Translations under genes and position numbers: made by a program
Shown here: in pieces, positions 45,515-55,800 of the stretch
How the letters are laid out: each line of letters starts with the position of its first letter
Position numbering within the stretch: position 1 is the stretch's first letter
Notes under the pieces: model-generated
Seen by the model: only the letters and a program-made list of their open reading frames with translations
Told to the model about the DNA's origin: nothing
Database searches by the model: none
Source of the DNA: Rhabdophis nuchalis
Taxonomy: Eukaryota; Chordata; Lepidosauria; Squamata; Natricidae
Assembly: GCA_039707465.1 (NCBI GenBank)
Contig: CM077644.1
Coordinates: 141,670,462-141,734,461 of the forward strand
Direction of reading: 5' to 3'
DNA: 64,000 bases

Positions 45515-48115
45515 AAAGAGTTGGAGTGAAAACTATCAACATGTCATATCATTCAGTGGCCATCCATACTCAAGAAAGAATGGGCAATAAAGTGAATGTA
45601 CTGTTTTCACAGAGGGGACCTGGGGTAGGACACTCGGTAGCCACTTTTCTTCTCTTTTCACAAAGAACATTAACATTTTGCTTGATTTAAATATTTTTAA
45701 CAGGTTGATGCTGTTTTATTTTAATACTTTATTTTGATGTGAGAACAGAATGCTTAAATGTGATGTTTAAAATGTATCTTTTTTTAAAGAACATGATAGT
45801 GGTGTTTAAATATAAAGTCAAACTTTTCACCATTGATTTTTTTAAAACTAATGTCTGGTTGTGAAACCAAGTAAGAAAGGGGAAAAAAACAAGAATGGCC
45901 CAATGCAGTCAAAAGTATGAAATTTTTGACTGGGTCGTAAGCACAGGGTTGGAAGTAGTTCCCAAATTCAGCAAAGATTATGGTTATGCAGAGAATTGTG
46001 CATATAGCTTGTTGATTTTAATTAGAGAATTAAGCATGTGCTCAGTACTCTAATTCTTCTCTGAAAATAAGTATGATTCTGGAAAGCTGAAGTGTGCCCT
46101 TCAAGAGCAGTTATGGATTTTGTTGTGGGATTTTGGAAAAGAACTGAAAAGAAAAGCATTCATAGTAGCTGGCTGGTAGGTTTTTTTTTATTATGTATGC
46201 GTCTGAAAATGTTACATTTCCATTAATTCCATTTAAATGAGAATGACCGAACTTTTGAAGATAATGTTTAAGAGTTCATTACTTTAAAAGTTTGTCCAAT
46301 GTACAAATATTTTGATGGTTTTTATTTTTGATTATCTGAAGGGGGCGGGGGGGGGGAGATGGAATTTTAATTTTTCTTGAGGAGTAGAAGACAGGACATT
46401 TAATGTTCATTTTTAAAGCCTTTTCTGAAAACTCTGTTTTTTATGTATTATGTGATTCAACATTCTATATCATTGTTTTTTACGTTTAACCAAAGGAAAG
46501 TGTAATGAAACTACTGAGTATAGTTATAGCCAGAAGAAGGAAACCCTGCACCAGGCATGTGGAAATCCTGCTCCTTTACTATTCACTTGTACTTATTACC
46601 ACAAAGTATAAAAAGATAATTTCTGCTCCCCCGGTTTTTACTTTGTACATGGTATAAAAAGGTTTTTCAGATGTAGATAAACATTTCCACTGTAGATAAA
46701 CGTTTACCTGGAAGACTAATAACTGCATACATATACAGTCAGAGCTTGGTTGCATTGCAAATCTTTGACTATGGACATTTTATAGTAATTCTGTTAATGT
46801 TTTAGTTTATGCACTAATATATTAAATGTTAGATCAAAAGTGTAGTTCTGTTAAAATATAACACATGTAATTTGCAATATTGAATATCTGTTCCATGCCA
46901 CTTGGGTTTTTTTGTTTCTATTAACCATAAATTACCATGTTTTGTAGATATAATTCTTTTGTAGTCATGCTTTCCTGGCAACTCCTTAATAAGATACCCA
47001 AGTGTCTCTGTCTATGCTTGCATGTTATTTTATGCAAACTAGGCAAGATTTGATATAGTCACTTAAACATAGTCCCTTTTTTAAAACAATGCTATTGACA
47101 TAGTCCTCTCCACTATCAGCCCAGTCCAGAGTGCCTTGTCTCCTCTCTCCTTGGCTGCTCAGTAGATTTACGTGTTTCACAGTGTGTCAGATCCATGGTA
47201 TAAGAGACAGGTGAATGCATGTAAAGGTGCTGTGCAGAGGTGTCCAATTACAAATAGTGCTTGGGGCACAGCAATACTTGGCTTGAAGAGAAAGGAGGGA
47301 AGAAGACAATTTGCTGATCTCTTTCTACTGACAGAACTCCGACTGGAGAAGTAGAGTTGAATCATGGCCTACGTTTGCAGACTTCGTAAGATAAAGTGAA
47401 TGTTAACAGACTGTAGTAGTTATCAGTGCGGCATTATAGAAAAACAAGGATTCCTATGCTCCTCTTTTAAAACTGTATGATACAGATTTCAGATAGAGAA
47501 TGATTTCTAAAGCCCAAAAATTATTACAGTTTTATCTGTACTGTATTTAATTTTCAAAATTATTTTTTCCTGAGAGTTAAAGACAGAAAATGGGAAAGTA
47601 CAAATGTATTCTGCAAAACCTGCAGTTATTTACATCCCCGTCCAACTTTTAAATGTCTGAACCATAGCAGTCTTAGGAACCATGTGCAACTTCTGCTGCA
47701 TGATACTAAGATTGATGCAATCACATCCCTGAAACTTCCTGCACTGCACTGATGGTGGACTAGTCTTAGCCATCATATAGACAGATGTGAACTCATTTTG
47801 TGATTCCCCCCCCCCCCCCAATCCTGTATTGTATCAAGATGGGTTCTCATTTTTCCTGTAATACTCTTGCTTTATGATGACAGGCGACTCTTAGAGAGTG
47901 CCTACTCTATTATATTTTATAGTAATGTTTGTTGTCTTAATAATTTTGGGCAGCATTGTGGCTACAGAGCCCATTAGGCATACTGCTGCCTCCAATTATC
48001 AGGTGTTAATATATTTGAGACATATGTCTTTCCCATGTAATATGCACTGAGAAGCATTGCCATCCTACAGGCAGAAATTTTGATGAAAAAACAATAAACA
48101 GTTTAAATATCAGAT
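45515..48115 (+). other. Probable LEPROTL1 3' UTR and downstream DNA
   Basis: No gene seen. AT-rich sequence with TTTAAA and ATTTA motifs, and AATAAA at 48093-48098 as a plausible final polyadenylation signal. The extent is inferred; nearer signals could be used. Confidence 0.45.
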
Positions 48116-48735
48116 GGTTTTGGATTTTTAATGAGCATCCTTTAGCAATAAGTTTTTTTATAAGAAAAAACTGTTTCATTCTTTAGCAGAAAGGAATTTA
48201 TTTAAGATAACTCTTGGCCATATATGTGGCTTTTGACATATTCTATGCATTTTATTATATGTACCGGTAAATATAATGCTACATTCAATCGTTCAAATTC
48301 TGCTACCACTGTGTGGCAAATTAGCCAGATTTGAAATAGCATTTGTAAAGATCATTAGCATTTCCTTTAAATTTAAATTTAAAAAAACCAAACAGAGAAA
48401 ACACTGAGGTGTTTTAAGTGGGAACTGATATACAAATGTTTTAAATTAATAAAGAAACAAAAAATTGCTGTAATGAGCCATTTAAACCTAAGGTAGGGGA
48501 GGGAAAAGAATGAAATACAACTTTATCTCTTATCTGAACCATGACCCACTACTTCTTTTGGCAAGAAAGCAGATAAAAATGGAGGGAAGAAAAAGCCACC
48601 ATGCAACTATCCTGATAATTTTAATTTTACTATTTTTATATAATGTTTTTTCCTTGTTCCAATAAATAAGGGGCTCTGTTGTGTGCCAGAGTATCATATT
48701 TCATTCAGAAGTGCAAATTGCTTCTGAAATTTTAA

Positions 48736-48964
48736 AGAGCTGCAGTGGCACAGTGGTTAGAGTGCAGTACTGCAGTCTACTTCTGCAGATCACTGGTTGC
48801 TAGTAGTTTGGCAGATCGAATCTCACCAGGCTCAAGGTTGACTCAGCCTTCCATTCTTCTGACTGGGTAAAATGAGGAGTTGGGGATAATATTCTAACTG
48901 TAAACCACTTAGACAGGGCTGTAAAGCACTGTGAAGCGGTGTATAAGTCTAGGTGTTATTGTTC
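48736..48964 (+). mobile_element. tRNA-derived SINE, plus strand
   Basis: Box A region CAGTGGCACAGTGGTTAGAGTGCAG, box B AGATCGAATCTC, body GTTGACTCAGCCTTCCATTC, tail AAGCGGTGTATAAGTCTAGGTG. The best kept of the four copies in this window. Confidence 0.87.
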
Positions 48965-49405
48965 TTGAGATTCCATAGCATTCTTACCAAAAGTAGACAT
49001 TACTTACTTCCAATTTAGACATTACTGGATACCTTCTTTTAAATTACAGATTAACCAAAACACCTTTTACAATAAGAAAGAGCTTCCAGTCAAAAGATGC
49101 TGGTATGTATCTCAAAATCCAGGTTTGTGAGGAATGGTTTTGACAGAATTTTTAGATTGGGCTACTTTGTAGTATAATAGTTTGGTACTAGTTTGGGAGG
49201 TGGAATTACAACAATAAGACTTTAAAAAAAAAACACAAAACCTAATGTTTGACTGTATGCAGTATCTTTGGGAACATGGAGTCTGTTAGTTAAATATCCA
49301 ACTTGCTGCCTAAAATTATCCCTAAATGGAGAAAACTAAGTGGATGGCCCTACATTTTCTGTTACTAATTACTAATTTCCAGGAACTCAATAAAATATAA
49401 ATTTT

Positions 49406-51407
49406 TTTTTTTTTTTTTTATTGAAAAAGTTTTATTGGTTTTACATTTTTTAACAGGATAGGGTAATGGTTAGAAAGAAATTTTGAGAGCATTCACGTTA
49501 GAGTCGTTGGACCTTCCGAGACCTCAAAATACACATAAAAAAAAAGTTAACATAGAAAACATTTTCCATACCACTACAAGATGAAAGCAAGTACATTTAC
49601 CTAAATTCTCCCTTCCATGATGTCAGACATTTACAAAAAGTCCGGATAGAAATATTATACAAAATTGTTCAAGAAAAATCAAGGCAAAGTTATTTTTTTG
49701 ATCTAAGTCTTTTGGCTATTGTATCTTCTTTCTCTCCCCCCTGGCCCCCCGCGGGCGGGGCCGTGACCCCCTCCGTCCCCCCTGGATCTTCCCCCAGGGC
49801 AGAGGAATGTTTTTTAAGAAAGGCTTCCGCCTCAGCAACTGTTTTAATCCTCACTCTTCCTCCTTCCCAGAACACCAGCATCCCTTCGAGTGTCACCCAC
49901 TTGAACCAAATCCCGTGATCAAACAATGTTTTAGACAAGAAGGAAAATTTCCGTCTTGCATCTCGAATCTTTCTAGGAATCTGCTTCAAGATAGTGACCG
50001 TTTTTAGTTGGTAAATTAATGGACTTTCTCTCTGCAATTTCAGGATTTCCTCTCTGGTTGACCTTCTAACAAATTTCACATGTATCTCTCTAGGCACTTC
50101 ATTCATCCTGGCATATGCAGAATTAATTCTATAGGCTAGGTCAATGTCCCCCCTGATCTCATCCTTAGGTTTTTGTAAATAGTCTGCTAAAATTGTACTC
50201 ATAAGATCAGGTAGGCATTCACCAGATTCCTCAAGAACATTCTGAAATCTCAAAAAATATGTCATTCTTTCCATATCTATCCTAGACACATGCCCATTTA
50301 TTTCCCCCACCTCATTAGAAACATTTTTAATCTCTCCCTTAGCCCCCTCCAGCCCTCCTTCCAATTCTTCATTCTTCTGTGTATTCTCCAACACTTGCTT
50401 CCGGGTATCCAATAGTTCCTTTTTAAAAGTACTATTTTCAGCCCTCTGGGCCTTTATTTCTAATATCAAAGTTTGCATAGAAGTTTCAAGAGAAGCCATC
50501 CTTTGTTCCAAATTTACAAGTGCTGCTTCTTGTGCCATGGTTAAAAGTTAGAGTCACTGCCACCAAGATGGCGTTTTCCGGGTGGGGCTGGTGGGACAAA
50601 CCAGGAGCTCAGTTCAGTTCAGGGCTGTGAAGTTGCAAACAATTCAGAAACCAAAAGAGACACAATTTCCCAAATCAGCAAATAATAATAACGAAGGTAT
50701 TCCAGAGAAGAAGTCACAAATCCATCAAAAGAAAAAAAATTTCAAAAATCCAGAGAGAGTCCTGCTTTCAAAGAGACGCTGGAAATTTTCCTTAGTTGAA
50801 ATAGTCAGGCAAGGGACAAAGTGAAGCCACTTCCACCGCCCATCTCGCAGCCAGAGGGAGAGAGTAGCAAAAAAAAAAAGAAAAATTTTAAGCTCAGCCA
50901 GACCTAGAAACAATGTTGCAGAAAGTCACAATCCACTTTCCCTTGTTAAAGACCGTCCGGAGTGAAAGTTTCCGCTTTCTCTTTGCAGAGAAGCCATTTT
51001 AACGTGCCGCTTAAATCCGAGGGGGGTTTTTTTAAAATTAAACACCCCCCTCCCAGTCCGTTCAGCCTGGCTGGCAGCAAGGAAAAAAAGGTGTTCTTTT
51101 AAACTCACTCTCTCTCGCAGCTGAAGCCTCGGCGATCCGCCCGATCTCTCCGTTCAGCCCTCTCCATTAAAGCGAATGGCACCGACAGCCGTTGGGGAAG
51201 GACCCCCGCTAGCATGTTCCTCTCCTCCTAGGTCGCAGAGAGGAGCGCCCTCCCCACCGCCGTGACGAGGGCCGCTCCCTCTGAGCCGACCCTACGGGAA
51301 ACCTCCGGTAACCGGAGAGTTTCGCCCCCCTGGGGGGGCAGAAAAGGCAACAAAGCGGCGAGCGAGCCCTAGGCTCGCCCGTCTCCGCTGGAGCCGGATA
51401 CCGGAAG
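49406..51407 (-). mobile_element. L1-type element with ORF1 but no ORF2 (HAL1-like)
   Basis: A minus-strand insertion with a 19-bp target duplication at 49387-49405 and 51408-51426, identical by eye. From its 5' end: a CpG-rich 5' UTR of about 870 bp (50539-51407), ORF1 (49690-50538), about 270 bp of 3' UTR with a polyadenylation signal, and a poly(A) tail (poly(T) at 49402-49419 on plus). ORF2 (endonuclease and RT) is absent: only 270 bp lie between ORF1 and the tail. ORF1 is unbroken. A YY1-like AAGATGGCG (plus 50565-50573) lies about 30 bases before ORF1. Either a true ORF1-only family or one copy with an internal deletion. Confidence 0.88.
49690..50538 (-). CDS. L1 ORF1p-like RNA-binding protein
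   Basis: An intact 282-codon frame. Residues 1 to about 85 form a coiled coil with heptad L/I/M spacing and many E and K (trimer-forming part of L1 ORF1p). An RRM-like domain spans about 90-190, with the R-F-Q-N-V segment and the A-Y-R-I-N-S region at about 133-138, then a C-terminal domain at about 195-255 with the P-R-K-I-R-D-A-R-R-K and F-F/W-E-G-G parts. The last 30 residues are Gly/Glu/Lys-rich and basic. ORF1p coats L1 RNA in cytoplasmic RNPs and acts as a nucleic-acid chaperone. Start: the first ATG after the 5' UTR and the only one giving the whole coiled coil. It lies between LEPROTL1 and SRP72 and was inserted recently enough to stay open. Confidence 0.85.
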   Translation of the reverse strand: MAQEAALVNLEQRMASLETSMQTLILEIKAQRAENSTFKKELLDTRKQVLENTQKNEELEGGLEGAKGEIKNVSNEVGEINGHVSRIDMERMTYFLRFQNVLEESGECLPDLMSTILADYLQKPKDEIRGDIDLAYRINSAYARMNEVPREIHVKFVRRSTREEILKLQRESPLIYQLKTVTILKQIPRKIRDARRKFSFLSKTLFDHGIWFKWVTLEGMLVFWEGGRVRIKTVAEAEAFLKKHSSALGEDPGGTEGVTAPPAGGQGGEKEDTIAKRLRSKK

Positions 51408-51426
51408 TCAATAAAATATAAATTTT

Positions 51427-52350
51427 AATGCACTTGGGAACTTGGTCCTCTTGGATGAGAAGCCCCTTACACACTGTAGAAAACCAGATTCGTTGCTTGA
51501 ATTACTTGGAAGTAATGACATAGGACAATAATTATAGAACTAAACTATTGGACTGAACCCAAATTGGAATCCAGTTTGAAATGGACTCTATTATAATGAA
51601 TACTAAGAAGATAACATCAAATATCTAAAATAATTAGGGGTTAGAATGGTTTACAAAGTGTGCTTTGTTCTCTGCCGTGGTTTTGCAACTAGTACTCTGG
51701 AAAAACATCATTCGGTTGCATGTTCCAGGTGTAAGGAGGATTTTTTTTTGGAAAATGCAATGTGGATCCTGCAATTTAGGTTAAAAAAAAGAGATTAAAG
51801 CTGTTGACTGAATGTGTTATATGTTTTTCTAATTCCTTTCATCCCATGAAAATGTGATGACTAAATTCTGAAGGGCTGGGAAATTCATTTGGTTTCATTC
51901 ACTTCATTTTGTTTATTATGGTAACATAGCAGTAGGAGAATACAACTACATAGGTCTGCAGTCTTGAAATTAATTAAGTTTATTTTGTTATTTCTGTGTT
52001 AGAGGGGAAAAAACTGCATGTGTGTATAGAATTTGATTTTTTTAAAAGATAAAAACTAATACAAACTAAGAAAAACAAACCAAAGAGAAAGTTAAAAGTG
52101 CAAGGAACAAAAAGTAAAAGAAAAGAAAGAAAAAATGGGAAGAGACAAAGATGTAACTTCTGATGTTTACAGTAATCCAAGTATAAATTTAGCTCTTAGT
52201 CTTTGGCTACAAGTATAAAAACCCGTTTTAAACAATTTTATTAGATCTTCTATATTCATATTTTTGTTAACATCTCCGTCTTCTCTCATTTACTCTTGAA
52301 ACCTGCTAATGCACCAATTATTTTAGTTTTTCCATTAATGTTTCAATTCT
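51427..52350. other. Short intergenic DNA, nothing recognised
   Basis: AT-rich DNA between the L1-type element and the SRP72 promoter region. No gene or clear repeat. Confidence 0.4.
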
Positions 52351-52358
52351 CTTTAAAG

Positions 52359-52461
52359 CAGTGTTTCTCAAGCTTAGCGACTTTAAGTCATTTAACTCCC
52401 AGAATTCTAAAATCTTAAGCTTCAGATTTTGACTTAAAATCGCCAAGCTTGAGAAACACTG
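52359..52461. mobile_element. Palindromic hAT MITE, copy 2
   Basis: CAGTGTTTCTCAAGCTTAGCGACTTTAAGTC pairs with GATTTTGACTTAAAATCGCCAAGCTTGAGAAACACTG. Perfect 8-bp duplication CTTTAAAG (52351-52358, 52462-52469). It lies about 350 bp before the SRP72 start. Confidence 0.9.
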
Positions 52462-52559
52462 CTTTAAAGGATCTTCCAGGAGCAAAACTTTCAAGGTTTA
52501 AGTTATACTAACATGCTGAAAGGTTTCCAGATTAGGGTGGCCCAAAAAAATGAAAAAAT

Positions 52560-52807
52560 AAAAAACCCGTGACCAAAAGTACTCAGAAAATTTTCGAGGC
52601 GGAAGACGTCTCGACAGTCAAAAAGCCAACTTCCCGCCACCTAACCTCACGCTGGGCACGCTTGCGCCCTAGAGAAATCGCGAAGCACCATAGAGAGCTG
52701 TACACGACAACAGAACACGGGTCTCGATTTACTTCCGGTATCAAAGGGGGCATGTTCAGCTGTTTCCTCTGTTCGTAAAGTTCGGTTACTTCTCTACCTC
52801 TGCCAAG
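52560..52807 (+). promoter_or_regulatory. SRP72 promoter
   Basis: Moderately CpG-rich DNA before the SRP72 ATG. An ETS-type ACTTCCGG at about 52731-52738 and a YY1-type CAAGATGGCGGC that overlaps the start codon (52804-52815). No TATA box. The YY1 site at the start codon is common in housekeeping genes. Binding is inferred. Confidence 0.7.
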
Positions 52808-55800
52808 ATGGCGGCGGGCGCGGGGAGCGGAAGTGGCTCCGGCGCGGCTGGAGCTGCCTCGGTAGCCTCTCTCTGGAGCGAAGTGAATCGCTGCGGCCAG
52901 AATGGGGACTTCGGGCGCGCGCTGAAGTCCGTCAATAAAAGTGAGCGCGTGTTGCCGCCCTACCGGCGTATTATTCTCTAGTCTTTTGAGGCGGAGTGGG
53001 GAGGGGGGTTCCAGTGTAGACCGGCAACCCTCCGTTGTACACAATTGCAGCAGCACAAGTGACGATGCATTTGTCTTCAACGGAGTTCTTCCTACTTCGT
53101 GAGGCAGATTGCTACCTGCCTTTCCCCTGCCGTAGGTAGAGCAGGGGCAAAGGAGTAACAGCTGGTCTTGCCTGAGGTGAAATTCAACGGGAGCTTGTTA
53201 TTCGGGAATGCTCCGCTTCTCTATGAAAGATACAACGTATCGGCTTTCACGCTGATCTCGCCATGAGAATGGTTGCTGGCTACTTTGCTTTGGCCTTAGC
53301 CCAGTGTTCCTCAACCTTGCTGACTTTAAGTCCTGTGGACTTCAATTCCCAGAAAGCCATGCTGGCTGGGGGATTCTGGGAGTTGAAGTCCACAGGACTT
53401 AAGTCGCCAAGGTTTAGAAACACTGCCTTAGCCGATTAATATGCCTTTTTGCCCCAAGATCTGTGACATTGGAGTGGTAGTAAAGCCGGTGTTCACTTTC
53501 TGCGACTCTGTAAAAAAGTAGTATGACAGAATGACACCTACTACTCAAAAAACATTTTATAATAGGTATATAGCCTTTTGTGGGGTTAAACAAGCTTCCC
53601 GAAGCTGTTGTTACTGTAATGCTTGAACAGAAATGCTTCATTTCTATTAATGCGCTCTGTAAAATATCCATTTCATGCACAAACCCTTTTCTATATGTTC
53701 ATCTCAAGCGAGCTTTGATGGCGTTTAACAGCTGTGTGACAGGTAGGAATTCATTATATGTCTTCCTAGTCACTGCGTTAGGAAAATGCTTTCTTTGCTG
53801 AATGACCCCTTGTTATATAGTTTTTAAAAGCATAGGGAAAATGGAAAGTTAACAGCCTTTTATGGAAAAAGCACCTGTACTTATTATAACCAGCTGGCCT
53901 TTCCTCACAATTGTCCTAAACAGCCATACCTTTTTAATGTTTCCAGGCACAGCTTAATTGTAATTAAGCAAAAGAAAAATTAACTAATATTTATGATGAT
54001 CCCATTCCCTAGTAGTATTAACGTATTATTTGTCTCCTATATCATACTATGTGAATTTAAAACTCCGTTCCATTTTAAATTATTTGGAGAAAGTTGAGAT
54101 AGACGTCCTTTCAATTAGATACAGTAGTTCAGGAAAGACAGTAATTATGCTGTTAGTGATTTTAGTGCAATATGGCAACCTTCCACCAAATAATTCACTC
54201 TCCAAAAATAAAATTGACCTGCACACAAGCATATATTCTTCAGAATGTTCAGTTTATATATCCAGCTAAGTTTTCAAAATCAGAGATATGAATAGGTAAC
54301 AGGTGCAAACCATTTTTAGTACATGTTCATTCTATAGCTTAATGCATTGAATTTGCTTCTAGTACTACAAATCAGTAAGGATGATGTGACTGCTTTACAC
54401 TGCAAAGTGGTATGTCTTATACAAAATGGAAGCTTTAAAGAAGCCTTGAGTGTGATTCACACCCATGTCAAAGTATTAACTAGGTAAGTATTATTAAATA
54501 TTATTAGACAGCCTATCTCTGCTATGTTTTCTGTATTTTTTGAAATATGAAAAATTACATAGATGTGTAAAAGTAAAACACATTTATAGAAAACATAGGG
54601 ATGTACTTAATTCAAAACACATTTGAAGGAAGTTTTTCAGAACATACAATTACTATACCTCTGATACTTATTAAAGCAACCCAGTCTTTCTCAGTTTTGT
54701 GAGCCTGAAAAAAAGAAATGGCTGCCTTAATAAGTCCACTGATGAGATTGTTGAAGCAGTCATGTCTTTTTTCAGGTGTGTTCTGACCTCATTATTCATG
54801 CACAGAGAGCTGTATTCTCTTATAGTATAAGGTGACTCAGAATGGAGCTACAACTATATATGCTGATATATATTATCCCTCCTAAACTTCGTATCAAATT
54901 GCATTGAAGTAAATCCGCTCATATAAAATGATTTTATAATACTATTAATAGCAATCCAACAAAATATTGTATACAATTCGTCAGTGTGCTAAATATTCCA
55001 GAATTTCAGCTTCATAAATACATAAGTGTCCGTGGAGACAGAAATAATATTGTTCTCTATGCCTTTTGTTTGTTTCTCCCATTGGTATAGCATGCATTGT
55101 TTTAGGTATTTTTTGCTATTATGTTCATGGTAATCCCTTTTCTCCAACCTGTAGATTTGTTAAAGACCAGATATAGTAATAGAAGCCTTAGGAACGATGA
55201 ACTCATTCTCTTAAATCCTTTATTTTGTAGTTTAACAACTGTCAGTTGTCATTAGGACTTAGGTTAGAAGGTAAATGCTAAACTTCAGCTGTGTTACATA
55301 TGCACCTGAGTTAATCTCAGAACTGACAGTTTTATCTCTTCATTAAACCTCTGCTAACATCCTTTGCAAGGTTTTTATGCTTATATTTACTCTTCACGGA
55401 GAAACAGTTGGGTTTTCTTAACTTGTAAATACTTACAGTGCATTAAATTCCAGGATGTGATCATATTTCATTACATTAATATCCTCAACATAGAATATTT
55501 TTATCATATTAGGTTCAAATGTGAATTGCATCAATTATAATTAATCAATTATTATTACATGCTGCAACTTTGAGCAGTTCCATATTTTTTCTAGAATTTA
55601 AACTACATTCTGCATTGTACAGTGTAAGAAAGTAACCTCCCCTCCCCCAGGTAAAATGTTAAGCAGCAGTATGTATATATAATATATATCAGTGTTTTGA
55701 GGAAAATGAATAGTGAGAAATAACCTCCATATTTCATTTATATGTTGCAGTGACTTGATAGCTTTTGAGAAGGCTTATTGTGAATACAGGTTGAACAGGA

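Noticed and set aside
52583..53080. A 165-codon minus-strand frame over the SRP72 promoter as a divergent gene
   Set aside because: It covers promoter and exon 1 in antisense, has no domain, and owes its length to GC-rich exon 1.
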